Source: Hetaerina americana (taxonomy: Eukaryota > Arthropoda > Insecta > Odonata > Calopterygidae). From it: 64,000 nucleotides of DNA. The translations under genes and the position numbers were made by a program. Position 1 is the first letter of the stretch, and each line of letters begins with the position of its first letter. Where the stretch lies: contig JAKTNV010000014.1 of NCBI GenBank assembly GCA_022747635.1, positions 4,405,501-4,469,500 on the forward strand. Reading direction: 5' to 3'. Below the pieces are notes generated by a model that saw nothing but the letters and a program-made list of their open reading frames with translations, made no database searches and was not told the DNA's origin. This document shows, in pieces, positions 1 through 10,315 of the stretch.

Positions 1-240
1 TCAGGGTAGGGGGTCCAGTTCCTTCGGGTTCGATTCCCGGGCTCTAGGCACCTGCAGCTCCACCCAAGCTATGTGATTTTTCGGGTATCAGGTCTTCCAG
101 GGAAACCAAAACCGGCACTGGGAAAGGAACTGGTCCCCCTACCCTGATGTGTGAATTTCACACGCCGTCGGGCTTAGTACTGGGTGACCTCTACCATCAC
201 CTACCAAACCGCCCATCGGGTTGATTACTGTGCTTATGGT
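1..240 (+). repeat. tRNA-derived SINE, family S1, cut by the window edge
   Basis: The first bases contain a Pol III B-box-like stretch (GGTTCGATTCC near 27-37), and the rest matches the reverse complement of 31,060-31,318 almost throughout, including a shared stretch on 'acttagtactgggtgac' type sequence and the ending near 'ggttgattact'. The other copy shows the tRNA-like head that is missing here because the window begins inside the element. Two dispersed copies in opposite orientation with a tRNA-like head support a SINE. Orientation is taken from the B box. Confidence 0.75.
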
Positions 241-345
241 TTATAACTACGCACGAGGCATGCGCATTAGGTAAGGGCCATTTGGTCACAGGAAAATATA
301 CTCTAATAAAACACATCATATCGGCACTTTTAGTTAGCTACAAAC

Positions 346-1159
346 CTACTTCACTTCTCTACATAATTGCCGTTCACTTCTAAGCATTTTTCCTCCCGCT
401 GCACCAGCTTCTTTAACCCCTCTGCATAGAAGCTCGCCGCCTGAGAGTTGAACCAATTGACAACGCCGTTCTTGAGTTCCTCTTCGGTTTCGATACGTTG
501 TCCACCGAGCCACTGTTTCAAGTGCAAGGTCAGGACCGTACGGTGGGTGGTCAAAGAGTTCCCAACGAAAATCTTCAATTTTCTTATTGGTTTTGGCAGC
601 CGTGTTAGGACGCGCGTTATCGTGGAGGAGAATTACGCCAGATGACAGTTTCCTGCGTCGTTTGTTTTGGATCGCACATTTCAGTTTGTTGAGCGTTTCG
701 CAGTACACATTAGCTGTAATTGTTTTCCCACGTTCCATCCACTAAATGAACACCGTTTATGTTCCAAAAAACGCTAGCCATCAATTTTCGACTTGTGCAC
801 GGGGTTTGCTAAATGTTTTCGGTTTTGTTGAATATTAGTGTAACCACTGCATCGATTGCTGTTTTTTCTATAGATTGATATAGGATATCCACGTCTCCTC
901 CGCGGTAACAATGTGAGATAACAAGTCATCTCCATCTTGTTGGTGACGGCCCAAAAACTCTCATCCACAGGACATTCTTTGCTCTTTGTGGCGGTCGGTG
1001 AGCATTTTCGGTACCCTCGCATACAATTTGTGGTATCCGAGGTTTTCTGTGACAATTTTGTAGACAGTAGTGCGTCCAAGTTGAGGAAATTGTTCAGCCA
1101 GGCCATTAATCGTCAATCGACGATCACATCGCAGTTTTTGTTCCACTTGAGAAACAATC
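346..1159 (-). pseudogene. mariner transposase, second HTH and catalytic part
   Basis: Continuing on the minus strand from about 1159, one frame reads VEQKLRCDRRLTINGLAEQF and TTVYKIVTENLGYHK (second helix-turn-helix). After frameshifts a VTAEETW stretch near 905-925 replaces the TGDETW of the family, so the first catalytic Asp is a Glu. Then come ITANVYCETLNKLKCAIQNKRR, LLHDNARPNTAA (second Asp kept), FDHPPYGPDLA, and in another frame LKQWLGGQR and KCLEVNGNYVEK at the C-terminus (ends at 351). The third Asp region is disrupted. Several frameshifts and stops show an old inactive copy of the same element as 2257-2485. Confidence 0.85.
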
Positions 1160-2256
1160 AACAACAAGGTTCGTGTTGGGCACAAAATCTCAGAAGAAAC
1201 CCGCGTCACATCCGGAGTACCTCAGGGTAGCGTGCTTGGTCCTCCTCTGTTTCTTTGTTACGTGAATGACCTTGCGGAATGTGTCAATTCCAAAATACGA
1301 TTGTTCGCTGATGACTGTATACTCTATAGGGAAATCAGCAGCAGCAGTGATCGCGACGTTCTGCAGGGTGACATAGATAACGTGGCTAATTGGATCAAAA
1401 TCAACAAAATGGAGATAAACATTGCAAAAACTATCCACATCTCATTCTCCAAAAGGAAGGCAGGTGAGGGAAGGGTATATAAAATAATGGGAGAAACGAT
1501 TGTAACAAAAGATAATTGTAAATATCTAGGGGTACACCTAAGTAAAGACTTAGGGTGGGGACTTCACACAGATTATGTGGTAGGCAAGGCCATTAAATCG
1601 CTCCACTGGGTCATGCGGAGCCTCAAAGGAAGCACTAAATCAACTAAAGAATTGGCCTACAAAACAATTGTAAGGCCTATTGTCGAATATGCGACCACAG
1701 TATGGGATCCCTTTGAAATAGGGCATGTGAAAAAATTAGAAGCAGTGCAAAGGAAGGCTGCCAGGTACGTTTTAGGGCGACATAGGCAGACCGACAGTGT
1801 AAGTGACATGCTAGGCTCACTAGGATGGGGGTCACTAAAGAACAGACGGAAGCTGAATAGACTGTGTGCCATTTTTAAAATATTGAAAGCTGACGGAGGC
1901 TGGAAAGAACTGAACGAGAGTGTAAATAAGCCATGTTATCTCGGCAGGAATGATCACCCGCTTAAAATCAAATACATGCCCCAAAGGACAAACACCGCCA
2001 AGTTTTCGTTCCTAAATATGGGAATCAAAGAGTGGAACCAGCTGCCTGATGAACTCTTTAAGCCCTTACCCAAAAGCATTAAATCATTTAGGCGTGAATG
2101 CAAAAGGTATACATGATGGGATTATTTAATGACACTATTTAATGGCGACTATTTAATGACACTGTGATATGTTTTAAGAATGACTACTGTTTGTTATATC
2201 ATGTCATTGCCACCCGGCTTATCGCCTAACAGCAATGTATCCCAAATAAATTTAAT
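1160..2256 (+). pseudogene. 5'-truncated CR1/Daphne-like LINE, reverse transcriptase C-terminal part
   Basis: The open frame runs from about 1185 to 2116. It begins in the palm domain at RVTSGVPQGSVLGPPLF (about 1200), then LFADDCILYREI (catalytic FADD, about 1304-1315), followed by MEINIAKTIHISFSK, CKYLGVHLSKDL, KELAYKTIVRPIVEYATTVWDP and LEAVQRKAARYVLG, and ends RRECKRYT before a stop at 2116. About 140 bp of 3' UTR follows, with a short internal repeat of 'tatttaatg'. The fingers domain and all upstream parts are absent, as expected for 5' truncation during target-primed reverse transcription. It is inserted in a mariner. This ORF has no internal stop, so it is fairly young. Confidence 0.85.
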
Positions 2257-2485
2257 CGGTCAGAATATTGGGCCTGCCACTTCGCTCTTCGACATGGACA
2301 TTTGTTCGTCCATTTTTAAAATCACGGCACCATTGTTTAAATTTTCCTTCACTCATAACTGTAGGTCCATAAACTAGGCACAATTCCCGATGAATTTCAG
2401 CAGCCCACAATCCTTTTGCATACAAGAATCGTATTACAGAACAACGTACTTCACAGCTGGCGGGATGAACGATTGTCGCGGACAT
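2257..2485 (-). pseudogene. mariner transposase, N-terminal DNA-binding part
   Basis: The minus-strand frame starts with Met at 2485 and reads the typical mariner N-terminus: PASCEVRCSVIRFLYAKG, then AAEIHRELC, VYG, MSEGKFKQWCRDFKNGRTNVH and ERSGRPNILTD. This is the paired-like helix-turn-helix that binds the terminal repeat, up to the linker that normally reads GRPS.VTD. The frame then breaks exactly at the LINE junction. The continuation, SQVEQKLRCDRRLTI, is found 1.1 kb away below position 1159. The start codon choice follows the family. The gene is non-functional because it is split. Confidence 0.85.
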
Positions 2486-2651
2486 TGTTGTTTGAATGCA
2501 CGGATAAGAAAACGACTTCTGAAACAGAAAAAATGCTGCTATAGCTTCTCAATTAATCAGCAGATAGCGCTGCAGGAGTAAATATCGCTGCCAATATTTA
2601 AATGTAGTCAACCGGCCCTTACTTTATAAATTTGCCTTGTATATATAAATA

Positions 2652-3674
2652 CGATGTCTGCTCAGAAATTATCGCGAATTTTGAATTTCTAAGGGTTACG
2701 TTATTTTTTGTGCCATTATGTTGGTACGTGTGTCTCTCAATTATGCCGGAAAGTTCGGCCATTTTAAAAGTTCAGTTAGTGGTTGACAGCAGTTTGGCTT
2801 GGACGTGTTTTGGCTTGTCTTCGATTTTTGCATGTTCAAAAAATTGCATCGAAAAATCTGTATCAAATTTCGTGTGAAAAACGAAATCAACTACGCGGAC
2901 GAATTCCGAATGTTGACTGCGGCATATGGAGAAGCTACCTTGGATCGAAGCAACGTTTATCGGTGGTACAAAATGTTCTCAAAGGGCCGAGAAGATGTGA
3001 ATGACGAAGAGGGTGACGGACGCCCGAGCACGTCAAAAACAGACGAAAACATTGATGAAGTGAAGAAAATAGTATTGGCAAATCTTCGGATCGCCGTTAG
3101 TGAAGTTGCTGAGGGCTGAAGTTCAATCATCCCAGTGGAAGCTGCAGCACGAGCCAAGATCGAAAAAAGCGCACCAAGTTCGGTCGAATGTGAACGTTTT
3201 GCTTACAGTTTTCTTCGATTGCAGGGGCGTGGTGCATCATGAGATCTTGCCACGGCGTAGAACGGTAAATAAGGAATATTACATGCAAGTTATGCGCAAT
3301 TTGCGCGAAGCAATCCACCACAAAGGCCCGGATTTGTGGAAGAACAAAAATTGGCTTTTGCACCATGGCAAGGCCCCTGCTCACACATCGTTACTAGTGC
3401 GCGATTTTTTTGGCCAAAAACAACACGTTAATGATGCAACAGCCACCGTATTCCCCAGATCTGGCTGTGAATTTTTCTTGTTCCCGAAACTGGAGAGGCC
3501 CAGGAAAGGACGGCGCTACGCTACGATTGACGAGATCAAGACTGCATCGAAGGAGGAGCTGAATCAGATCACAAAAAATGATTTTTTGAAGTGCTTCGAG
3601 GATTGGAAAAAATGTTGGCACAAGTGTATAGTATGTATTGGGGATTACTTCGAAGGGGACAAAATAGATATTCA

Positions 3675-3675
<1 letters not shown>
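2652..3675 (+). pseudogene. mariner with internal deletion and lost catalytic residues
   Basis: The left end (about 2652-2700) matches the mariner end at 63,888 on, sharing 'tatcgcgaattttgaatt', so 'ta' at 2650-2651 is the likely target dinucleotide. The transposase reads KICIKFRVKNEINYADEF, AAYGEATLDRSNVYRWYKMF, GREDVND and SEVAEG up to 3117. It then jumps by deletion to SSQWKLQHEPRSKKA (about 3125), so the segment with the first catalytic Asp (TGDE) is missing. HHGKAPAHTS replaces HHDNAPAHTS (second Asp lost) and SGCEFFLFPK replaces the third Asp with Glu. The C-terminus KCFEDWKKCWHKCI, GDYFEGDKIDI is kept. The 3' end runs into a (TA)n array with no terminal repeat visible. Confidence 0.85.
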
Positions 3676-3766
<91 letters not shown>

Positions 3767-3791
3767 CGTGTGTGTGCGCGTGTGTGTGTAC
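3676..3791. repeat. (TA)n(GT)n compound microsatellite
   Basis: About 55 bp of TA is followed by about 57 bp of TG with a few TGCG interruptions. It directly abuts the truncated 3' end of the mariner at 2652-3675. Confidence 0.95.
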
Positions 3792-4239
3792 TTGTTTACA
3801 TATATAATATACTAACAGATAAATCTCTTTAATTATTTAGTCATTTTAATCCCTTTTATATGTCAATCATTTGATGATTTTCGTATAATGATTATCGATA
3901 GCACCGATGATTTTTTTTAATTTTTATGATATTTAAGTCTTTCAAAATTTTATATGAGCATATTTTCGAATAAATGGTGAATAATTTCTTGTCCGTTTAC
4001 CTGAATATGTATGTACGAAATATAAAAGAAGGCATGTAAAACTTTGGAATAATATATTTAGCCATAATTATGTGCAACGGAGAGATGTTGAGTTTTAAAT
4101 AAGTAGGGTTGGCGTGAGTGGCTGAAATAATTACTCTTCAACTATCGGATAAGGTTTTTGATGGGCTCAGGCGCTAGTCATGGCAGATTATGGAAGGAGA
4201 GGGATACAAATTTCGTCCTAGTTCACATAGGTAGTTGAT
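3792..4239. other. AT-rich DNA without recognised feature
   Basis: I see no open frame with family features, no repeat shared with the rest of the window and no structured motif here. Confidence 0.6.
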
Positions 4240-4735
4240 TTGTAGATCAGCGGAAAAGGGACCCTCTTTGTGGGCCAATCGAGGACGTTATTCTTTTAGT
4301 TCTGTTTTCAAACTCTTTGATGACGACTCAGTGTTTGTATCTGTAGTACTTTGACTCCTTTCCAAAGAGGCAATTAAGGCTTTTTCCTTGCAAACTGATG
4401 AAACAGTCGCCGTAACCTTGTCAGCCGAGGAACGGTCTTCATCTTCGTTAGTGCCCACTCCCCAGAGGCAAGCCATCGTATGGGTTGCTCCTTGGTTTTA
4501 GGCGTTTGGTAGTGTATCCATGTTTTGTCCACAGTGATAAAGTGATGCATAAAGTGCTACGGATTTTCCTGAAATGGCTGGAAACCGACCATGGAACGCT
4601 TCGCACGATTGCTTTTGGTCATCACTAAGCAATTGCGTGACGTATCTCGCAGATAGCTTTCTACCCCTTAAAAGTCCCCTTAAATAAATCAAACCGTTGT
4701 ATGACTGCGTTTTTTGACTGTAAATCATCTAAATT
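4240..4735 (-). pseudogene. mariner transposase relic, central part
   Basis: Two minus-strand frames together resemble the centre of a mariner transposase. RKLSARYVTQLLSDDQKQ (about 4640-4590) matches the conserved 'KLSARWVPKLLT.DQK' block, and NMDTLPNA matches the degenerate region of the first Asp. Then ATHTMACLWGVGTNEDED and SSADKVTATV correspond to the block before the second Asp, ending LKTELKE, then RPRLAHKEGP after one stop. The HTH region and the catalytic HDN and PDLAP blocks are missing or unreadable. This is a mariner lineage different from the neighbours at 268-3675. Call rests on spacing and on several blocks in order, not on a catalytic motif. Confidence 0.65.
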
Positions 4736-7700
4736 CTTTAAAATTTTAAGATTTAACCACATGATGTATTTTAGGAAGTAATGCCGCGCTGCATAAAGAG
4801 CCGATGAATCTTTTTGAAGCATAATTTTCTAATTCATGTAGTACTCTTCCACTTTTATTTGAGAATGATCATAGTGTGTCATATGTGCGCCATTCAGTAT
4901 ATTCGCCGTTGCGTTTAGAGGGTGACTTTAAGGCCAAAATTAAGTATTAATTAAGAAAATTTTACTATTAAGTGTAGAAACCCGTAGGTATTGTAACAGG
5001 TAACAATTAAGTTGTTTCCAAAGAATGCTCAGTAATATTTTAAGAAAAATTCTAATTTAGGTAAATGAATACAGAGATCTCGGAATTTGTCGTTTTTCGA
5101 GACCATTTTCTCGGACAAACGTATTTGTCATTGATAAAAATGTCGGCAGACCCAACTTGGCTGTCGCATTTTATATTTGAATGGGATTGAAATATTAAAT
5201 CAAATATACAAATATATGTGTAAATCTTCTCTTATTGATGATTTTATTTCCCTTTTAATTCAAAGACATTTCTTGAATGATTTCAGATAAAAATAATGGA
5301 ACCCCGCTTGTGATTTCACTTCTTGATATTATTCCAAAATTTACGTTATCTCAATACCGAATAATAGAGGTACATAAAAGACAAAAGAGAAAGAAAACAG
5401 TATTAAGAAGACGAATGCATCTCCATCCACAAACAAACAACCACAGGCCTCACAAATCCGAAATGTTTCCATTAACACTATTGAGCTTCTTTTGGGAAGA
5501 ATTCCGGCCTTCCATCTCTTTCACTTATTGCAAAGACTCTTTTTTTTGCAAAGGAGGATTGTTTTCGAGGGCCTTCCTCCTCAATGTTCAAGTCAGAGCA
5601 GAACTTGTGGAAGTTATACGCTCATTTCCCGTCCTCATTCCGTTCCTCATAATACTTAACCATCCTGACATTCTTCTCCGTGGTGAAAACTTTATCCAGG
5701 GAATTTCTCGAAGGACTGTCGAGCAGTAAACTTGGCCGCCATTGGACGGGAACAAAAAACTAAGTGGAGCTCCGCGTGATCTCAACAACAACACATTCAG
5801 CGATCCCTTTTCATACGATCGATGCCACCACTTTTGCTCCTCACAACTATTTTATCTGCCCCCATATTTTCATTGGTGAATATATTTTTTGCGTAGGAAA
5901 ATATGGGAAGGGTATTCATTAGATATAAGTGCGACACCAAACAGCACCAATGCTTGGTCGTGCGAAAATATTTGTTGAAAAAATCCTTTGGTTTAAAAAA
6001 AGGTAAAAATTAATCTTCATTGCTGCTTTTTCGTCAGATATGTTTATTTTAAAGCGCCATATTATATTCAGAGCCATCTGCAATATAATTAATGTCCTAA
6101 GGAAATAATTTTAAAGATGCCATAAAAGATTACATGTTCATGTCCTACATACATGAATTTTCATTTTCTAATCTTATATATTTAATAATTTTATCAACGC
6201 ATAGCTTAAAATTCCTTTCGTAGTATATCTCAAAGATATCATTAAGTTTGTACAATTCATAAGGATCCTCAAAAATAAAAAGCTAGTGAAACAATTAATA
6301 CGAAGTAAACTAAAATCAGAGTACAGAAGCGAGGGATTGTTAGGAGGGGGAAAGGAGAGGCTGTGCAAGAAGAGAAACTAGTACACGTGGAATATTTTTT
6401 GCCTTCCTCGAAAGCTGATTGGCGTGGGACGGAAGAAGCTCTACCGGCATCAAGCGCAGAATAGTTTGAGCAAAGGAAGCCTTCACGATGAAGAAAAAAT
6501 ACGTATCTCGAGGAACTGCAAACAAGAAAGCAGTTGGCAAAATTATTTGGGTGGAGTTTGGCATTTGCCGGACATGATGCTTGGCTCATTGGTGGAGCAA
6601 GACCAAAAATAATGTAAAAATTTAAAATCTCTCACCATAGGTTGAAGCTGTCTTATCGTTGTAATAAGAAATGATTGGTATAAGAAAGTGAATTGTGAGA
6701 AAGTTGCCGATGACATTTCACGTGGAATATTAAAATCAGATGGAATCGGCGAAGGAAAGAAAATGCTATAGTTAACGAGTAAGATCTTTGATTTAATATT
6801 AAAGGTTGGAATACTTCTAATTGAATGGTCAACATACAGGTATTATAGTGATATTACTGGCATAGTACTATTAGCCGTAAAAGATATCATAAAGTTGTAA
6901 AATATTTTTAATTTTTGTAAAGTTTCCGTAATTTACACAGCTTTACTACCTATTCAAAAATCCCTCAAGGAGATTCCGTAAACCAGGAGTTCTTAAACAC
7001 ACCAGGAAACACAAAATACGACTCAAAATAATCAATACATTATTATCACCATCATTTAGTTAAGTGAACGGAAAACTCCATTTCTAATGACCTGAGAGCG
7101 ATAAATAATTTAATGGCCAATATTAATATTCTTCGGAACTCTATTTAGTTGCGTATTTGCCCTGAAGTAGCTCATTGAAGTGTTGATGTTTCCTCCGTAG
7201 GATTATTAGGTAGACATTATCAATTTTAACTAATTGATTTTCACTTTCGTTGGAAATATTAGTGGTCTCATGATATGATAAAAATGATCCAATGTTTGAA
7301 TTCAATCATTGAGGATTTTATTTTAATCCCCTTTTGGATATTGAATTTTGTGTTCATTTCATTTTGAGAGACAACAGCCTTTAGCTGCAATAAGTGCACC
7401 CTCCCTCCGGTGCGTCGCATTTGATAATGCTGCATTCATATCGCTAAAACATATGCCCATGAAGCCACCGCAAAAAAATCCTTTGCTATTGACGTCCAAT
7501 TTAAACTGTGAAAACATCCAATTTATGACTTCTCGCTTCGAGCAACCATTGTCCGATTTTGCGGAATTTTGAGTGAAATTGATATCCGCATGAAATGAAA
7601 CGAGATGTGTTGGTTCAGAACGCAGTCCTTAATCTGCATATCTGCACCGAGATAGAATCCGGATTTCTCAGCTGTTGGGAGCATTCGATGCGCTTCAAAT

Positions 7701-7795
7701 TTATTGTTTTAGCATTAAAATTATTATACGGCATTCAAGGAAATTTGTATCATATCTTTTTTCTCATTTTTATTTTTTACTTAAACCTAAAATGC
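4736..7795. other. AT-rich DNA, no gene recognised
   Basis: The longest open frame (5277-5729, plus, 150 codons) shows no domain, no signal peptide and no known motif; its composition is ordinary for chance translation. Overlapping minus frames at 6269-6589 are equally featureless. I see no TE ends, no SINE and no microsatellite in this stretch. It may be unique sequence or very old repeat. Confidence 0.5.
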
Positions 7796-7799
7796 TAGC

Positions 7800-8290
7800 T
7801 TCATTAATGTTAACCGATTTATTTTTCTCTAGCGCAACCACTGTATGTCTTTTTCACTGGAGAGATCATGAGTGAGGGTAACGCCTAAGTTTTTACATGA
7901 GTTTATACATTCTATTTCGATGTTCCCTATGCAGTAGGCGTTCAGGAAGAAATCGCTCTTTTTCCAAAAAAATTATCTCTACGCATATTTTTAAGTTTAA
8001 TTTTAATCACCTAGTGTCGCACCAAAGTTGTATGGCATTAAGGCAATCTGCTGTGCCCTCAGGATCACCAATATCACGGAAAACCATTGCATCGTCGGTA
8101 AATAAACGTATCTTCCTAGTGACTACGGAGTCAGGGCCGTTAATGTAATGTAGGAATAAAAGAGGTCCGATTATACTCCCCTGGGGAACACCTTAAGTAG
8201 CTTCCATTGCATTTGAGCTAACTCCATCGATCACTACTCTTTGAAACTGACCATTGAAAAAGGTTTTAATTTTAATCTCTTTAATCCAAC
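7800..8290 (-). pseudogene. CR1/Daphne-like reverse transcriptase relic (family D)
   Basis: Read on the minus strand, about 8195-8160 gives a GVPQGSIIGPLLF-type motif (nucleotides 'ggtgttccccaggggagtataat'-like, split by a stop), then INGPDSVVTRKIRLFTDDAMVFRDIGD at about 8140-8060 with the catalytic FADD read as FTDD. LNAIQLWC and a degenerate 'W...NLK.C..I.F' block follow down to about 7960, then an LPERLLHREHRN stretch (about 7945-7915) that recurs in the family D copy at 21,120-22,670. Stops interrupt the frame. Upstream the element is cut near the (TA)n palindrome at 8302. Confidence 0.75.
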
Positions 8291-8301
8291 CCCGGATATA
8301 C

Positions 8302-8303
8302 AT

Positions 8304-8353
<50 letters not shown>

Positions 8354-8375
8354 ATATATATATTTATATATATAA

Positions 8376-8430
<55 letters not shown>
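8302..8430. repeat. (TA)n arrays; first array is a perfect palindrome
   Basis: Positions 8302-8355 read ATTGCAT, then (AT)n, then ATGCAAT, giving a 54-bp perfect inverted repeat. A second TA-rich array with TTTA and AAATAAA interruptions follows to about 8428. Confidence 0.9.
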
Positions 8431-8432
<2 letters not shown>

Positions 8433-8704
8433 AATAGGCTTTTATAAAACAAAAAAAATCGCGTCTACTAAAATATTGCTTTCTCCCGAAATAGGTATAT
8501 CATCAGCAAAAAGATGCAAGTTATGTTTCGCAGGATGTATCTTTCGGACATCTCACTGATTTTTCATTAATAACTCCTAAATATCGAGGTGTCTCACGAT
8601 ATAACTAGCAACGACATGTATGTTCCATAACCTTGCACGAGATGAATATGAGGGGAATGGGTTCCCCCTGTCCCAGGTTTTTTAATGGTACCAAGAAGAA
8701 ACGA

Positions 8705-8895
8705 CATTTATTTATTTGCCTTAGTCCGAAAACAGCATTCCGGCCTTAAAATCGGTCTATTAACAAAGATAACAATGGATACGATTAAAAACAGCCAAGC
8801 GCTAGGTGGAGGAAACCCACCCAGGCGGGAAACGACCCCGCGACCCATGAATTGGCAGACGAGGGCGTTACCCCGCCGCCACCGAGGCCGGCGAT
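8705..8895 (-). repeat. tRNA-derived SINE, family B
   Basis: On the minus strand the element starts at about 8895 with GCCGGCCTCGGTGGCG, has 'gtaacgccc' and a B-box-like GGGGTCGTTTCC stretch, then 'cctgggtgggtttcc' and ends in a TAAA-type tail (plus strand 'tttatttattt' at 8706-8716). Copies with the same order are at 35,565-35,745 and 61,779-61,985. The TAAA tail suggests mobilisation by a LINE with a short tandem tail. Confidence 0.75.
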
Positions 8896-8944
8896 TTTCA
8901 ATTTATAAGTTCCACAATAAACCTCTCTCATTTTACGTCGGTGA

Positions 8945-9350
8945 TCTGATCTAACATAGTAAGTGGGAGCCTGTAGTATATCCTTAACATTCTCAGATAA
9001 GTAACCAGCTACAAATGGACGCAGTATATTTAACCTGTTTTCAAGCCTGCGGTCGACTAATAGCTACTTTTCTAACTCTTCCAATATTGTCACGGCACTG
9101 CTACTTTCTTCATAACAAATTTTCTCAAACCTAGCTGCTCTACTTTGCACTCTATCTAGTTCCAAAGTCAAGCCTACTTCATGAGCATCCCATAGACTTG
9201 CAGCATACTCAATGTGGGACCTAACTAACGTGAAATAGCAAAGCTCCTTGACCCTTTCATGAGAATTCCCCAGCAATCTTTTGATGAATCCTAACTTTTT
9301 ATTAGCTATTCCACAAATTTCACGAAAGTGTTTTCCCCAGGACATATTCT
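8945..9350 (-). pseudogene. CR1/Daphne-like LINE, C-terminal end (family D)
   Basis: The minus frame from 9350 reads KNMSWGKHFREICGIANKKLGFIKRLLGN, then KELCYFTLVRSHIEYAASLWDAHEVGL and LDRVQSRAARFEKICYEES down to 9064, ending in EELEK. This is the thumb-side C-terminal block of CR1-like reverse transcriptases and it is the same block as at 22,130-22,330. The fingers and palm are missing. At 9350 it is fused in frame to a different LINE (see 9350-9665), so the first 60 residues of the apparent 156-codon ORF belong to another family. Confidence 0.8.
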
Positions 9351-9665
9351 TCCGCTCGAACAGCTTCTGCATGCCATCGAGCAGGGATATTGGCCGGAAG
9401 TTCTCTGGTGATGAAGGTCTCCCTCCCTTAGGGATGCGCACTATGCGCGCCTTTTTCCATTGGTCGGGGAAATACCCGATAGCGAGGCACGCGTTGCAAA
9501 TCCAAAGTTGCATCGCGGTGTGTGAGATTGGCATCTGGGCTAGGATGGCATTTATAATGCCATCCGGCCCGGGCGCCTTCCTGGCCGATAGTTTCTCTAT
9601 GGCCCCTGTCAGGTCCTCGGTGGCGAACCTCGGTGACTTCTCCTCGCGCCATCTGGGGTCCCTTC
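9350..9665 (-). pseudogene. Jockey/R1-group LINE, reverse transcriptase fingers domain
   Basis: On the minus strand from about 9660, SPRFATEDLTGAIEKLSA, then RKAPGPDGIINAIL (the conserved K-PG-DG block), WICNACLAIGYFPDQWKKA, RIVRIPKGGRPSSPENFRPISLL and QKLFER are read without stops. This is RT motifs 0-2 of Jockey- or R1-like LINEs and is GC-richer than its surroundings. Catalytic palm motifs do not follow because the family D LINE begins at 9350. A stretch upstream (9670-10,080) holds nothing I can assign. Confidence 0.8.
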
Positions 9666-10239
9666 ACTATAACACTCGCGTGCTTCAAGTCTACTATTTT
9701 ATGGTACGATACCCCTTCCACAAGATGACAAGCCGAAGTCCGGCGGGCCGTGAGACACGAAGGGCTCGACTTTTGAAAACAGATAGTGTGCCAAATATCT
9801 CGATAACGGTAAGTGATATGGCGAAACGGACAAAATTTTCAAGATTTTCTAATGGGGGCCATCACTTTGTAACACCTTCTTCCGATGGCGCAGATAAATA
9901 TTGAGTTTCCCGCATGTGGCGTCGGGTTTTCTTCCATCTGGAAACGGGGGAAAAATCGAGATCCCAAATCCTCAGTATATTCTGAATGAAGCCTAACGGG
10001 CGAAAGTTAATATTTCGCCTTAACTTTATAATCGCATCTATCAAATATTCTTCCAATAAATCTTAATTTTTTGTTGACTCGTCCGTATGTTCCCCGTCTG
10101 GTTGCTCACCCATTGTTGTACGTGAAGATACGTATCCTGTTATTGAATATTGTAGCATGCAGTTACCCTCTTTCGTGTGATTTACCTTTTCCAGTGAACG
10201 CTAAGACTAATATTCGTGTAGAAGTGACGTGATTGGGAT

Positions 10240-10315
10240 TTTTCATTCATGGCACGTGACCTAACACACCCCGCCACTCACCCTTGCGGCATGTTGTGTA
10301 GATGTAGATGTATAT
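10240..10315 (+). repeat. LINE 3' tail, family E
   Basis: The stretch 'ggcacgtgacctaacacac', CCCGCCACTCACCCTTGCGG and the ending 'gtagatgtagatgta' match the tails at 28,970, 37,560 and 39,510. A GATGTA repeat at the end is typical of some CR1/Daphne-like LINEs. No coding sequence is attached. Confidence 0.65.

Larger units (their letters stand above)
268..2628 (-). mobile_element. mariner element interrupted by a LINE
   Basis: A minus-strand mariner runs from about 2628 down to 268 but is split in two by a CR1-like LINE at about 1160-2256. The N-terminal transposase part lies at 2485-2257 and the rest at 1159-346. Candidate terminal inverted repeats share 'gtaagggcc' (about 270-283, and the reverse complement at about 2614-2628). 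The sequence AATC occurs at 1156-1159 and at 2254-2257, so it is a candidate target-site duplication of the LINE. Without the insert the mariner would be about 1.27 kb, the usual size of the family. Confidence 0.75.

Noticed and set aside
5277..5729. A 150-codon plus-strand open frame as a gene
   Set aside because: No motif, no signal peptide, ordinary low-complexity composition, and overlapping frames on the other strand.
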